Numbered from the stretch's first letter, positions 9,201-20,586 are shown. The stretch: 64,000 bases of DNA from Stenotrophomonas bentonitica (GCF_013185915.1 NZ_JAAZUH010000001.1:1860001-1924000), one strand, 5' to 3'. Notes: generated by a model from the letters alone, not told the origin. Numbers and translations: made by a program.

Positions 9201-9310
9201 AGCTCGCCCGGGGCACACAATGGCAAGCCACATTCGATGCGGCCAGCCGCGACCTGGATGCTTTCCTGTTCGACGAAGCGTTGGAAAAGCTTCGGGAAAT
9301 CTCTCTGTAG
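6251..9310 (+). CDS. Hybrid sensor histidine kinase (PAS-PAS-HisKA-HATPase-REC-REC-HPt)
   Basis: A 1019-residue soluble BarA-like phosphorelay kinase. In order it has: PAS (about 15-130), a second PAS_3-like domain (140-280, ending in MYGVNQDISRHK), HisKA with phospho-His294 (MSHEIRTPMN), HATPase (395-510), receiver 1 (Asp585), receiver 2 (Asp732), and an HPt domain with His881 (AHTLKGTAGTIGA). All four phosphotransfer residues are present. No transmembrane segment is visible, so it should sense a cytosolic signal through the PAS domains. The start is GTG at 6251 behind GGAGA, 20 nt after the HD-GYP gene. The likely role is to feed phosphate through its HPt to that regulator, controlling c-di-GMP. 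Confidence 0.92.
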   Translation: MDTAHAHDLQALEAHRQRLVALFDALPVGVMLFDARGRVVEANHVALRLTGTSMEALRARDLIGWQVLRADLTPMRPNEYPASITLRTGNAAHGIEMGIRQASGELTWLSASATPIGVRASGGVAVAFEDITERKRTEQTLRRMNFLSDVALELTSSAYWHIDFSDAETYYASPRAAEIFGEVAREDGRYDLQREWLDRVIAADPGAAAGVSERFLGAIEGHYAHYEATYPYRRPNDGTTIWLRSAGRLERDGTTGAPRYMYGVNQDISRHKATEHALEKATQAKSEFLANMSHEIRTPMNAIIGMSHLALQTELSARQRGYIEKVSRAADHLLQIINDILDFSKIEAGKLELEKTEFRLEDVFEQLANLLGVGAENKGLELLFEIPEAAPGTLVGDPLRLAQVLINLGNNALKFTPRGEVVVGVEMLERDDVATTLHFWVRDSGIGMDPAQCARLFQSFIQADASTTRKYGGTGLGLVICKNLVEAMGGRIWVESTPGVGSTFHFQARFGTREGIYSRRMFRADELVGVRVLVVDDNAAAREILSSMARSFGLEVDLEVDGATALQAINRACAESAPYDLVLMDWKMPGMDGVQTMQQVQAQHGPRSPAVIMVTAYGREDALNQARERDVALRALLTKPVTPSTLLEAVGSALDLGTLVDTRANERAVAHADVFAQLTGLRVLLVEDNELNQELAMELLGQAGMQVVLAQNGQEAVDLLARDAGFDGVLMDCQMPVMDGYTATREIRQTLGLATLPILAMTANAMAGDREKVLAAGMNDHIAKPLQIGPMFATIAKWFCTRDTAVPSASRVAEDAPALNVPVDLDTLPGIDAKVGMAGTMNNQALYRRLLASFSRSNRDFASAFRSSWPDDAQLAVRMAHTLKGTAGTIGASAVQRAAAELERACRDTDAHAEVGPLLADVERELHTVLDGLQDFDDASDEAVGVAIRATLQPRLPVAEVERLKALLANSDADALPLMTELRKLARGTQWQATFDAASRDLDAFLFDEALEKLREISL

Positions 9311-9327
9311 TGATCCTTCTGGAGCAT

Positions 9328-9354
9328 GGATGACGGGCGTCGCACCCGTCATCC
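9328..9354. terminator. Hairpin between convergent genes
   Basis: A perfect 10-bp stem (GGATGACGGG / CCCGTCATCC) with a 7-nt loop lies in the 55-nt gap between the hybrid kinase and glmS stops. There is no T-run on either side, so it may be a 3' processing or protection structure rather than a classic rho-independent terminator. Confidence 0.55.
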
Positions 9355-9365
9355 AATGACCCGGA

Positions 9366-11207
9366 TCACTCCACCGTAACGCTCTTGGCCAGGTTACGCG
9401 GCTTGTCCACGTCCGTGCCGCGTGCCAGCGCGGTGTGGTACGCCAGCAGCTGTACCGGGATGGTGTGCACCACCGGGCTGAGCACGCCGGCGTGACGCGG
9501 GGTGCGGATCACGTGGACGCCTTCGGACTCCACGAAGTTGCTGTCCTGGTCGGCGAACACGAACAATTCGCCGCCACGCGCGCGCACTTCCTGCATGTTG
9601 GACTTCACCTTCTCCAGCAGGCTGTCGTTGGGCGCGATCACCACCACCGGCATGTCTTCGTCCACCAGCGCCAGCGGGCCGTGCTTGAGCTCGCCGGCCG
9701 GATAGGCCTCGGCATGGATGTAGGTGATCTCCTTGAGCTTGAGCGCGCCTTCCAGTGCGATCGGGTAATGCAGGCCACGGCCCAGGAACAGCGCGCTGTT
9801 CTTGCGCGCGAAGCGCTCGGCCCAGGCCGCGATCTGCGGCTCCATGTTCAGCGCATGCTGCACGCTGCCCGGCAGGAAGCGCAGCTGTTCCAGGTACTCC
9901 GCTTCCTGCGCCGCGTCGATGCGACCGTGCAGCTTGCCCAGCACCACGGTCAGCTGGAACAGCGCGGCCAGCTGGGTGGTGAAGGCCTTGGTCGAAGCCA
10001 CGCCGATCTCGGCACCGGCGCGCGTATAGCAGACCAGCTCGCTGGCGCGCGGGATCGCGCTCTCGGGCACGTTGCAGATCGACAGCGTGTGCAGGTGGCC
10101 CAGCGACTTGGCGTATTTCAGCGCCTCCATCGTGTCCAGGGTTTCGCCGGACTGGGAGATGGTGACGATCAGGTGCTTCGGATTGGCGTAGGCGGCGCGG
10201 TAGCGGTATTCGCTGGCGATTTCCACGCTGCACGGCAGCCCGGCGATGGCCTCGATCCAGTAGCGTGCGGTCAGGCCGGCGTAGTAGCTGGTGCCGCAGG
10301 CGATGATCTGCACGCCTTCGATGCCGGCCAGCACGCTTTCGGCGTTCTTGCCGAACAGCTCGGCCGGGAAACCACCGGCGTCGATCGCTGCCTCGATGGT
10401 GTCGCCCAGCGCACGCGGCTGCTCGTGGATTTCCTTCTGCATGAAGTGGCGGTACGGGCCCAGCTCCAGCGAGGCCAGCGACACGTCGGACTGGTGCACG
10501 CCACGGTCCACCGGCAGGTTGTGCTCGTCATACACCTGCACGCCCTCGCGGCGGATGTCGGCGGTGTCGCCCTCTTCCAGGAAGATCACGTTGCGGGTGG
10601 CCGAGATCACCGCCGATACGTCGGAGGCCACGAAGTTCTCGCCCTCGCCCAAGCCGACCAGCAGCGGGCAGCCCATGCGCGCGCAGACGAAGTGGTCCGG
10701 CTCGGCGCGGCTCATCACCGCAAGCGCGTAGGCGCCGGTCAGTTCCTTCACCGTTCGCTGCAACGCCGAGAGCAGGCTGTCGCCGTTCTTCAGGTTGTAA
10801 TGCATCAGGTGGGCGATGACTTCGGTGTCGGTCTGCGACTCGAACACGTAGCCCAGGCCGCGCAGGCGCTCACGCTGCTCTTCGTGGTTTTCGATGATGC
10901 CGTTGTGCACCAGCGCCACGCCGTGGCTGGTGTGCGGGTGGGCGTTGGCTTCGGTGACCCCGCCATGGGTCGCCCAGCGGGTGTGGCCGATGCCGAGGGT
11001 GGCGTCGAAGCCTTCGGCGGCAGCGGCCTTCTCCATCTCGGCGACGCGGCCGGTGCGGCGCACCCGGCGCACGTCCGGCTGAGCCTGGGTCCGGTCCAGC
11101 ACGGCGATGCCGGACGAATCGTAACCGCGGTATTCCAGGCGCTTGAGACCTTCGATCAGTACCGGCACCACATCGCGATCTGCGATCGCTCCCACAATCC
11201 CGCACAT
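9366..11207 (-). CDS. glmS: Glutamine--fructose-6-phosphate aminotransferase (isomerizing)
   Basis: 613 residues. It makes glucosamine-6-phosphate from fructose-6-phosphate and glutamine, the first step toward UDP-GlcNAc for peptidoglycan and lipopolysaccharide. The start MCGIVGAI exposes the catalytic Cys2 after Met removal and fixes the ATG at 11207; the frame is open for 61 codons upstream but is not homologous. The glutaminase domain covers 1-240 and two SIS domains cover 290-600 ([16 protein letters not shown]). The C-terminus [13 protein letters not shown] is the canonical ending. glmU, the later enzyme of the pathway, lies 8 kb away on the same strand, separated by the exporter block on the other strand. 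Confidence 0.97.
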   Translation of the reverse strand: MCGIVGAIADRDVVPVLIEGLKRLEYRGYDSSGIAVLDRTQAQPDVRRVRRTGRVAEMEKAAAAEGFDATLGIGHTRWATHGGVTEANAHPHTSHGVALVHNGIIENHEEQRERLRGLGYVFESQTDTEVIAHLMHYNLKNGDSLLSALQRTVKELTGAYALAVMSRAEPDHFVCARMGCPLLVGLGEGENFVASDVSAVISATRNVIFLEEGDTADIRREGVQVYDEHNLPVDRGVHQSDVSLASLELGPYRHFMQKEIHEQPRALGDTIEAAIDAGGFPAELFGKNAESVLAGIEGVQIIACGTSYYAGLTARYWIEAIAGLPCSVEIASEYRYRAAYANPKHLIVTISQSGETLDTMEALKYAKSLGHLHTLSICNVPESAIPRASELVCYTRAGAEIGVASTKAFTTQLAALFQLTVVLGKLHGRIDAAQEAEYLEQLRFLPGSVQHALNMEPQIAAWAERFARKNSALFLGRGLHYPIALEGALKLKEITYIHAEAYPAGELKHGPLALVDEDMPVVVIAPNDSLLEKVKSNMQEVRARGGELFVFADQDSNFVESEGVHVIRTPRHAGVLSPVVHTIPVQLLAYHTALARGTDVDKPRNLAKSVTVE

Positions 11208-11235
11208 AGATTCAGATCCCTGCTGTCGATGCCCC

Positions 11236-11241
11236 ATTCTA
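11236..11241 (-). promoter_or_regulatory. Possible -10 box for glmS
   Basis: TAGAAT on the minus strand, about 29 nt before the glmS ATG, resembles a sigma-70 -10 element. The -35 region upstream is GC-rich and not convincing, so this is a weak call. Confidence 0.3.
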
Positions 11242-11284
11242 GCGTGGGCGCCCCTGCCGCCCCGCCGCCGTCCGCTTAACAAAA

Positions 11285-11310
11285 GTGTCCGGCGAAGTGT
11301 CCGCGGACAC
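11285..11310. promoter_or_regulatory. Probable enhancer site: GTGTCC repeat plus perfect palindrome
   Basis: GTGTCCG (11285) is followed 12 nt later by the perfect 14-bp palindrome GTGTCCGCGGACAC (11297-11310), giving three GTGTCC half-sites. It lies about 52 bp upstream of a -24/-12 promoter, the usual place for the binding site of a sigma-54 activator. The natural candidate to bind it is the Fis-type activator encoded at 16477-17820 in the same transcription block. Confidence 0.6.
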
Positions 11311-11361
11311 CCGGACGCGCCTGTCCCGCTCGTAAGTGACTGTTTAACAAGGCGCAGAAGT

Positions 11362-11377
11362 TGGCACGCGGTGTGCT
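11362..11377 (+). promoter_or_regulatory. Sigma-54 (RpoN) -24/-12 promoter of the exporter operon
   Basis: TGGCACGCGGTGTGCT matches the RpoN consensus TGGCACG-N4-TTGCW with a single mismatch in the -12 element. The invariant GG (11363-11364) and GC (11375-11376) are exactly 10 nt apart. It predicts a transcript start near 11388 and a leader of about 32 nt before the ATG at 11420. Confidence 0.75.
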
Positions 11378-11419
11378 TTGTATACCGCAACTACCGCAAC
11401 CCAACTGCGACCGAGCCCG

Positions 11420-12688
11420 ATGATCCGCGACACTTCTGCCCAGGACCAGACCTTCCCCACCCACGCCACGGCGGCACCGTGGAAGCGCTGGCTGTGGCCG
11501 GGCATCGCCGCCCTGGTCGTGGTCCTGGCGATCGGCTTCGCCGCCCGCGCCTGGCTGGGCGCAAGCCGTTCCTTCGACAGCGCCCGCGTCCGCATCGCCG
11601 AGGTCAAGAAGGGCGACCTGGTCCGCGACCTCGCCGCCGACGGCAAGGTGATCGCTGCCAACAGCCCGGTGCTGTACGCCATCTCCGCCGGTACCGTGGA
11701 CCTGAAGGTGGTGGCCGGTGACGTGGTGAAGAAGGACCAGGAGCTGGCAGTGATCGACAGCCCCGAACTGCGCAGCAAGCTGGCCCAGGAACGGGCCACC
11801 CTGGCCGGCCTGGAAGCCGAAGCCAGCCGCTCGCTGCTCGACGCCACCCTGGCCCGCGCCAAGGCCAGCAAGGAAACCGACCAGGCCAACATCGAGCGCC
11901 AGGCCGCCGAGCGCGACCTGCAGCGCTACCAGCGGGGCTACGACGGCGGCGCGGTGCCGCAGATCGACCTGGCCAAGGCCAACGACACCCTGAAGAAGGC
12001 CGACATCTCCCTGGCCAACGCGCAGACCGACGCCCGCCTGCAGGGCCAGGGCGCCGACCTGGACGCGCGCAACAAGCGCCTGCTGGCCGACCGCCAGCGC
12101 GCGGTGGTGGATGAAGTGCAGCGCCAGGTGGACGCGCTGACCCTGCGCGCGCCGTTCGACGGCCAGGTCGGCCAGGTCCAGGCCACCCAGCACACCCAGG
12201 TCGCCGCCAACGCTCCAATCCTTGGCGTGGTCGACCTGTCGCGCTTCGAGATCGAGATCAAGGTGCCGGAAAGCTTCGCCCGCGACCTGTCGCTGGGCAT
12301 CCCGGCGCAGCTCACCAGCGGCAGCGGCCAGCCGTTCCCGGGCGAGATCAGCGCGGTGTCGCCCGAAGTGGTGGCCGGCGAGGTCAACGCCCGCATCCGC
12401 TTCACCGACAAGCAGCCGCAGGGCCTGCGCCAGAGCCAGCGCATGCAGGCCCGGGTGGTGCTCGACACCCGTCGCAACGTGATCAAGGTCGAACGCGGCC
12501 CGTTCGTGGAACAGGGCAACGGCCAGGCCTATGTCATGGATGGCAGCACCGCGGTGCGCCGTCCGGTCCAGCTGGGCGTCAGCAGCCTGGGCGAAGTGGA
12601 AATCCTCTCTGGCCTGCAACCCGGCGATCGGGTCGTGGTCTCCGGCAGCGATCTGTTCGGCGACGCCGAACGCGTGTCCATCAACTGA
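11420..12688 (+). CDS. Periplasmic adaptor (MacA/HlyD-like) of an ABC efflux system
   Basis: 422 residues. A single N-terminal membrane anchor (about 22-45, GIAALVVVLAIGFAARAWLG) is followed by a biotinyl-lipoyl-like half, a long alpha-helical hairpin (about 100-235, rich in Ala, Lys, Gln) and beta-barrel domains. Adaptors of this type bridge an inner-membrane ABC permease to an outer-membrane channel. The ATG at 11420 is preferred over an in-frame TTG at 11378 because the latter lies upstream of the transcript start predicted from the sigma-54 promoter. The ATPase gene follows after 29 nt. No TolC-like gene is in the block, so a shared outer-membrane channel must be used. Confidence 0.87.
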   Translation: MIRDTSAQDQTFPTHATAAPWKRWLWPGIAALVVVLAIGFAARAWLGASRSFDSARVRIAEVKKGDLVRDLAADGKVIAANSPVLYAISAGTVDLKVVAGDVVKKDQELAVIDSPELRSKLAQERATLAGLEAEASRSLLDATLARAKASKETDQANIERQAAERDLQRYQRGYDGGAVPQIDLAKANDTLKKADISLANAQTDARLQGQGADLDARNKRLLADRQRAVVDEVQRQVDALTLRAPFDGQVGQVQATQHTQVAANAPILGVVDLSRFEIEIKVPESFARDLSLGIPAQLTSGSGQPFPGEISAVSPEVVAGEVNARIRFTDKQPQGLRQSQRMQARVVLDTRRNVIKVERGPFVEQGNGQAYVMDGSTAVRRPVQLGVSSLGEVEILSGLQPGDRVVVSGSDLFGDAERVSIN

Positions 12689-12717
12689 TCCACCCTACCC
12701 ATACAAGGAATACAGCC

Positions 12718-13437
12718 ATGCTTGAGATGCGCTCGGTCGCCAAGGTGTTCCGCACCGAACAGGTGGAAACCCATGCCCTGCGGTCGCTGGACCTGCACGT
12801 TCGCGAAGGGGAGTTCGTTGCCGTCACCGGTCCGTCCGGTTCGGGCAAGACCACCTTCCTGAACATCGCCGGCCTGCTGGAGACCTTCACCAGCGGCACC
12901 TACCTGCTCGACGGGCAGGACGTGAGCAAGCTCGGCGACGACGCCCGCAGCCGGCTGCGCAACCAGAAGATCGGCTTCATCTTCCAGGGCTTCAACCTGA
13001 TTTCCGACCTCAACCTGTTCGACAACGTGGACGTTCCGCTGCGCTACCGCGGCATGTCCGCCAGCGAGCGCAAGCAGCGCATCGAACACGCACTGCAGCA
13101 GGTCGGCCTGGGCTCGCGCATGAAGCACTACCCGTCCGAGCTCTCCGGCGGCCAGCAGCAGCGCGCGGCGATCGCGCGTGCACTGGCCGGCAGCCCGCGC
13201 CTGCTGCTCGCCGACGAACCGACCGGCAACCTGGACACCCAGATGGCACGCGGAGTGATGGAACTGCTGGAGGAAATCAACGCCGCCGGCACCACCATCG
13301 TCATGGTCACCCATGATCCGGAACTGGCCGCGCGTGCCCAGCGCAACGTGCACATCGTCGACGGCCAGGCCACCGACCTGGTGCGCGAACCGGTGCTGGC
13401 CACCCCGCGCGTTGCCGTTGCCACCGTCAACGACTGA
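12718..13437 (+). CDS. ABC transporter ATP-binding protein (MacB/LolD type)
   Basis: 239 residues, a complete nucleotide-binding subunit: Walker A GPSGSGKT (38-45), Q-loop near FIFQGFNL, signature LSGGQ (142-146), Walker B LLLADEPTGNLD and H-loop VTHDPE. It resembles the LolD/MacB/FtsE group, which energises export or mechanotransmission rather than import. Unlike MacB, the ATPase is a separate polypeptide from the permeases. AAGGA upstream is a reasonable ribosome site. The next gene starts 10 nt after the stop. Confidence 0.93.
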   Translation: MLEMRSVAKVFRTEQVETHALRSLDLHVREGEFVAVTGPSGSGKTTFLNIAGLLETFTSGTYLLDGQDVSKLGDDARSRLRNQKIGFIFQGFNLISDLNLFDNVDVPLRYRGMSASERKQRIEHALQQVGLGSRMKHYPSELSGGQQQRAAIARALAGSPRLLLADEPTGNLDTQMARGVMELLEEINAAGTTIVMVTHDPELAARAQRNVHIVDGQATDLVREPVLATPRVAVATVND

Positions 13438-13447
13438 GGCCGCCACC

Positions 13448-14749
13448 ATGCTCGCCTACTACTTCCGACTGGCCCTGCGCAGCTTCCGGCGCAACAAGGT
13501 GCTCACCGCGCTGATGGTGACCGCGATCGCGCTCGGCATCGGCGCGTCGATGACCACCCTCACCGTGTTCCATGTGCTCTCCGGAGACCCCATCCCGCAA
13601 AAGAGCGACCGCCTGTTCAACGTGCAGGTCGACCCGCGCCCGATGATCGGCTACCAGCCCAGCGAGGAGCCCGAAGAACAGGTCACCCGCTACGACGGCG
13701 AAACCCTGCTGCGCGAAAAGAAGGCCAAGCACCAGGTGCTGATGACCGGCGGTGGCGTCACCGTGGAGCCGGACACCAGCACGCTGCGTCCGTTCGACAC
13801 CGATGCGCGTTACACCTCCAGCGACTTCTTCGCCATGTTCGATACGCCGTTCCAGTTCGGCCAGGGCTGGAAGGCCGACCAGGATGAGGGCCGTGGCCGG
13901 GTGGCGGTGATCTCCAAGGCGCTGAACGACAAGCTGTTCAACGGCCAGAACAGCGTGGGCCGTCCGCTGCGCATGGACGGGCACACCTTCAACATCGTCG
14001 GCGTGCTCGAGGAGTGGAACCCGAACCCGCACTTCTACGACCTGGAAACCGGCCGCTACGGCGACAGCGAAGACATCTTTGTCCCGGTCTCCACCGCGCT
14101 GGACCTCAAGTTCGGCCGCAACGGCAACATGAACTGCTGGGACAACGCCAACGGCGAGGAAACCGCCCTCAACGCGCCGTGCACCTGGATGCAGTACTGG
14201 GTGGAACTGGCCTCGCCGTCCGACGCCGCCGATTACCGCGCGTACCTGGAGAACTACTCGGCGCAGCAGAAGGCCGCCGGTCGCTTCCAGCGCCCTTCCA
14301 ACGTACGCCTGCGCAACGTGATGGACTGGCTGGACTTCAAGCAGGTGGTGCCCAGCGACGTGCGCCTGCAGCTGTGGCTCGCACTGGGCTTCCTGGCGGT
14401 GTGCCTGATCAACACGGTGGGCCTGCTGCTGGCCAAGTTCCTGCGCCGCAGTGGCGAGATCGGCGTACGCCGCGCACTCGGCGCCAGCCGTGGGCAGATC
14501 TTCCTGCAGTCGCTGGTGGAAGCCGGCACGGTCGGCCTGGCCGGTGGCGTACTCGGCCTGGGGCTGGCGATGCTCGGCCTGTATGCGGTGCGCCAGCAGC
14601 CGGTGGATTACGCCAAGCTCGCCACCCTGGACGGCAAGATGCTGCTGCTCACCTTCGGCCTGACCCTGGCCGCCAGCCTGCTGGCGGGTTTCCTGCCGGC
14701 GCTGCGCGCCATGCAGGTCACCCCCGCCATCCAACTCAAATCGCAGTAA
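13448..14749 (+). CDS. ABC transporter permease, MacB-PCD/FtsX type (subunit 1)
   Basis: 433 residues: N-terminal membrane helix (about 18-42, VLTALMVTAIALGIGASMTTL), a long periplasmic core (45-300) and three C-terminal helices of the FtsX domain (about 310-425). This is the topology of MacB permeases, here without a fused ATPase. The motif FLRRSGEIGVRRALGASRGQIF is the usual coupling region. The start at 13448 directly follows the ATPase stop. With the next gene it should form a heterodimeric membrane part. The substrate is unknown; relatives export peptides, macrolides or lipoproteins. Confidence 0.9.
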   Translation: MLAYYFRLALRSFRRNKVLTALMVTAIALGIGASMTTLTVFHVLSGDPIPQKSDRLFNVQVDPRPMIGYQPSEEPEEQVTRYDGETLLREKKAKHQVLMTGGGVTVEPDTSTLRPFDTDARYTSSDFFAMFDTPFQFGQGWKADQDEGRGRVAVISKALNDKLFNGQNSVGRPLRMDGHTFNIVGVLEEWNPNPHFYDLETGRYGDSEDIFVPVSTALDLKFGRNGNMNCWDNANGEETALNAPCTWMQYWVELASPSDAADYRAYLENYSAQQKAAGRFQRPSNVRLRNVMDWLDFKQVVPSDVRLQLWLALGFLAVCLINTVGLLLAKFLRRSGEIGVRRALGASRGQIFLQSLVEAGTVGLAGGVLGLGLAMLGLYAVRQQPVDYAKLATLDGKMLLLTFGLTLAASLLAGFLPALRAMQVTPAIQLKSQ

Positions 14750-14765
14750 GGATCCGGAGCACATC

Positions 14766-15986
14766 ATGGATATCCGACCCATCCTGACCACGCTGCGCCG
14801 GCACAAGACCGCCGCCGCCCTCATCGTGCTGGAGATCGCGCTGACCTGCGCGATCGTCTGCAACGCGCTGTTCCTGATCGGCCAGCGCCTGGAGAAGATC
14901 AACCAGCCCAGCGGCATCGCCGAACAGGAGCTGCTGGAAGTGCGCCTGGGCGGCATCGGCACCCAGGTCAACGCCACCGCGCGTACCCGCGAAGACCTGG
15001 CCGCGCTGCGGGCCATTCCCGGGGTGAAGAACGCGGTGCCGATCAACCAGCTGCCGTTCCGCCGCAACTCCTGGAACACCAGCCTGTCGCTGATCCCCGA
15101 CCAGGAGCGTCCCAACTTCAACGCCGCACAGTTCTTCGCCAGCGAAGGCACGCTCGATACGATGGGCCTGCAGCTGATCGCCGGCCGCGACTTCGAAGGC
15201 GATGAGTTCGCCAACCTGGAAGACGTGGAGAAGGACGCCACCATCGAACAGCGCGGTTCGGCGGTGATCCTGAGCAGCAAGGCCGCGAACAAGCTGTTCC
15301 CGGACGGCCAGGCGGTGGGCAAGACCATTTACAGCGGCCGCATGCCGCTGCGCATCGTCGGCGTGGTGAAGGAACTGGCGCGCCCGGTCACGGTCGAGTC
15401 CGACACCGGCTACTCGATGATCCTGCCGGTGCGGGTCAACTACGATATGGGCCTGTACCTGATCCGCGTCACCGACCCGGCACGTCGCCAGGAAGTGCTC
15501 AATGCCGCCGTGGCCGCGCTGGAGAAGGTGGACACCAACCGCATGGTGCGCGGCAAGCTCACCTATGAAGAGCAGCGCACCAAGTACTTCCAGAACGACC
15601 GCGCGATGGTCGGCCTGCTGATCACGGTGTGCGTGGCACTGCTGGTGGTCACCGCGCTGGGCATCGTCGGCCTGGCCAGCTTCTGGGTGCAGCAGCGTAC
15701 CAAGCAGATCGGCATCCGCCGTGCGCTGGGCGCCACCCGCGGCCAGATCCTGCGCTACTTCCAGACCGAGAACTTCCTGCTGGCCACCGTCGGCATCGTG
15801 CTCGGCATGCTGCTGGCGTACTCGATCAACCTGTGGCTGATGAGCGCCTACGAGCTGCCGCGCATGCCGATCGCCTACCTGCCCATCGGTGCGGTCCTGC
15901 TGTGGCTGCTGGGCCAGGTCGCGGTGTTCGGACCGGCCCACCGCGCAGCGGCGGTGCCGCCTGCCGTCGCCACCCGGAGCGCCTGA
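14766..15986 (+). CDS. ABC transporter permease, MacB-PCD/FtsX type (subunit 2)
   Basis: 406 residues with the same plan as the previous gene: N-terminal helix (about 17-39), periplasmic domain (40-280) and three C-terminal helices (285-395). The coupling motif is QQRTKQIGIRRALGATRGQI. The two permeases differ clearly in sequence, pointing to a fixed heterodimer. The gap to the upstream gene is 16 nt. The stop is one base from the ATG of the PDZ lipoprotein gene. Confidence 0.9.
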   Translation: MDIRPILTTLRRHKTAAALIVLEIALTCAIVCNALFLIGQRLEKINQPSGIAEQELLEVRLGGIGTQVNATARTREDLAALRAIPGVKNAVPINQLPFRRNSWNTSLSLIPDQERPNFNAAQFFASEGTLDTMGLQLIAGRDFEGDEFANLEDVEKDATIEQRGSAVILSSKAANKLFPDGQAVGKTIYSGRMPLRIVGVVKELARPVTVESDTGYSMILPVRVNYDMGLYLIRVTDPARRQEVLNAAVAALEKVDTNRMVRGKLTYEEQRTKYFQNDRAMVGLLITVCVALLVVTALGIVGLASFWVQQRTKQIGIRRALGATRGQILRYFQTENFLLATVGIVLGMLLAYSINLWLMSAYELPRMPIAYLPIGAVLLWLLGQVAVFGPAHRAAAVPPAVATRSA

Positions 15987-15987
15987 C

Positions 15988-16398
15988 ATGGGCGCTCCCC
16001 TGCTCCGCGCCGCCCTGCTGGGGCTGGCACTGCTCTCCACCAGCGCCTGCGCGGAGAGCAGCCGCAGCGAGTCCTCGCGCATGGACTGGCGCCAGGACGG
16101 CGCCCGGCTCACCGTGGAATCCGCACAGGGCGTGGTCACCATCGTGGCCGCGTCGCCGGCCGCGCGCTTCGGCGTGCAGGCGGGCGACCAGGTCCTGCGC
16201 GTGGACGGCGTTCCAGTGCAGCGCGTGGACGATCTGACCGCCGCGCTCAGCAGCAGCGACAAGGTCACGGTGCCGGTCACCGTGCGCCGTTCCGGACGGG
16301 TCGAGGTGGTCAGCGCGCCCACCGCAGCGTGGCGGGCCGTGCAGCCGCCACCGCCGCCGGCGCCCCCTGCGCCTCCTGCGCCGCCGTCACGGCCATAA
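15988..16398 (+). CDS. Small PDZ-domain protein, probable lipoprotein
   Basis: 136 residues. An N-terminal signal (GLALLSTSAC) ends in a cysteine that would suit lipidation, though the box has Thr at -3 and is not ideal. A PDZ-like domain occupies about 40-105 (PAARFGVQAGDQVLRVDG), and the tail is a Pro/Ala repeat (about 117-136). There is no protease domain. It begins one base after the second permease stop, so it belongs to the exporter operon. It may hold or recruit a periplasmic partner of the pump; such a subunit is not part of textbook MacAB systems. Function unknown. Confidence 0.75.
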   Translation: MGAPLLRAALLGLALLSTSACAESSRSESSRMDWRQDGARLTVESAQGVVTIVAASPAARFGVQAGDQVLRVDGVPVQRVDDLTAALSSSDKVTVPVTVRRSGRVEVVSAPTAAWRAVQPPPPPAPPAPPAPPSRP

Positions 16399-16406
16399 GC
16401 CCGGAT

Positions 16407-16433
16407 CCGGCCCCACCCTGCCGGTGGGGCCGG
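16407..16433. other. Strong intercistronic hairpin
   Basis: A perfect 11-bp stem (CCGGCCCCACC / GGTGGGGCCGG) with a 5-nt loop lies between the PDZ gene and the sigma-54 activator gene. It has no T-tract, so it more likely protects the exporter mRNA 3' end or only partly attenuates transcription into the regulators. Confidence 0.6.
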
Positions 16434-16476
16434 CGCTCGGGTACTCTCTGCCTACTTTCCGGTCTTCTGCTGCCGC

Positions 16477-17816
<1,340 letters not shown>

Positions 17817-17820
<4 letters not shown>

Positions 17821-19172
17821 AGCGCACCTCGTTTACCTTCCGCCTGTTCCTGCGCCTGCTGCCAGTGCTGGCGCTGGCCGCAGCCGGTCCGTGGCTGCTG
17901 GCCTACTGGATGGACCGCGGCTGGGCGGTGGCGTTGGTGTCGACGCTGGTGCTGCTCGCCCTGATGTGGTGGACGCTGCGCCGCGCCACCGCACCGGTGC
18001 GTTCGCTGCTGCGTGCGCTGTCCGGCACGACCAGCACCTACCGCGACGGCGAGTACAACTTCAGTGTGTACTGGCCGGGCAACGACGAATTGGGCGACCT
18101 GGTGCAGGCACACCGCGAGCTGGGCGACGTGCTGCGCGAACAACGCCAGGGCCTGGTCCAGCGCGAACTGCTGCTGGACACCATGGTGCAGAACACCCCG
18201 GTGTCGATGCTGCTGCTGACCAATGGCGGCGACGGCGTGCAGCGCGTGGTGTTTTCCAACCTGGCCGCACGCAAGCTGCTGCACAACGGTTGGAAGCTGG
18301 AAGGCCAGGCCATGCAGCACGTGCTGGAAACCATGCCGGTGGAACTGCGCGATGCGATCGAGCGCGGTGGCGACAGCCTGTTCGCGGTACGTGGGCCGGG
18401 CGACGAAGCTGAAGACGGCGATGAAGACGACGAACAGGTCTATCACCTGTCGCGGCGCAACTTCCATCTCAACGGTCGCCCGCACGACCTGCTGCTGATC
18501 CGCCTGCTCACCGCCGAACTGCGCCGCCAGGAAGTACAGACCTGGAAGAAGGTGATCCGGGTGATCAGCCATGAGCTCAACAACTCACTCGCCCCGATCG
18601 CCTCGCTGGCGCACTCCGGTGGCGAGCTGGTGCGGCGTGGCAAGACCGAACGCCTGGAAGAGGTGTTCACCACCATCGAAGAGCGCTCACGTCACCTGGA
18701 AGGCTTTATCCGCGGCTATGCGCGCTTTGCCAAGCTGCCGCAGCCGCAGCTGCAGAACGTGCAGTGGAAACAGTTCCTGGGCGGGTTGCAGCTGCAGATC
18801 CCGTTCCGCATGGCCGACATCCCCGATGACCTGGAGGGCCGGGTGGATATCGCCCAGCTGGGCCAGGCGCTGTTGAACCTGCTCAAGAACGCGCACGAAG
18901 CCTGCTCGGAAGCCGAGCCACCCAACGACGACGTCGAGCTACGCCTGACCCGCCTGCCGCAATGGCTGCGGCTGGAGATCCTGGACCGTGGCAAGGGCAT
19001 GAACGAGGCGGTGTTGCAGAACGCGTTGATGCCGTTCTATTCAACCAAGCGCAACGGCACCGGATTGGGCTTGGCGCTGACCCGCGAAATCGTGGAAGCG
19101 CATGGCGGCCGCGTGTCGCTGCAGAACCGCCGCGAAGGCGGTCTGTGCGTGGCGATCTTCCTGCCGGCCTGA
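17817..19172 (+). CDS. Membrane sensor histidine kinase (NtrY-like)
   Basis: 451 residues. Two closely spaced N-terminal helices (about 10-30 and 36-55) leave almost no periplasmic loop. A HAMP/PAS-like region follows (60-190), then an acidic stretch (about 196-212, EDGDEDDEQ), HisKA with His252 (VISHELNNSLAPI) and HATPase (330-450; LLNLLKNAHEA, GTGLGLAL). The lack of a periplasmic sensor suggests sensing within the membrane, as in kinases paired with peptide exporters. It starts inside the stop of the activator gene (ATGA) and is its cognate kinase. It is convergent with glmU with only 4 nt between stops. Confidence 0.92.
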
Positions 19173-19176
19173 GCGC

Positions 19177-20541
<1,365 letters not shown>

Positions 20542-20586
20542 GGGTTCAGGCGTGTACGTAGAGGTATGGCAACGATTCTATGCCGG

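Noticed and set aside
5067..9310. RpfG/RpfC quorum-sensing pair
   Set aside because: The HD-GYP regulator has RpfG architecture, but rpfF is absent and the kinase lacks the N-terminal membrane helices of RpfC and has PAS domains and two receivers instead.
9366..11390. glmS ribozyme or upstream-extended GlmS start
   Set aside because: The ribozyme is known from Gram-positives and no such fold is apparent. The N-terminal Cys of MCGIVGAI must follow the initiator Met, so the upstream extension is not coding.
11378..11419. TTG start for the periplasmic adaptor
   Set aside because: It lies upstream of the transcript start predicted from the sigma-54 promoter; ATG 11420 fits better.
12718..15986. 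Lipoprotein-releasing LolCDE system
   Set aside because: The ATPase is LolD-like, but the permeases have MacB-type single-anchor topology, and a periplasmic adaptor and RpoN control are present, so export is more likely.
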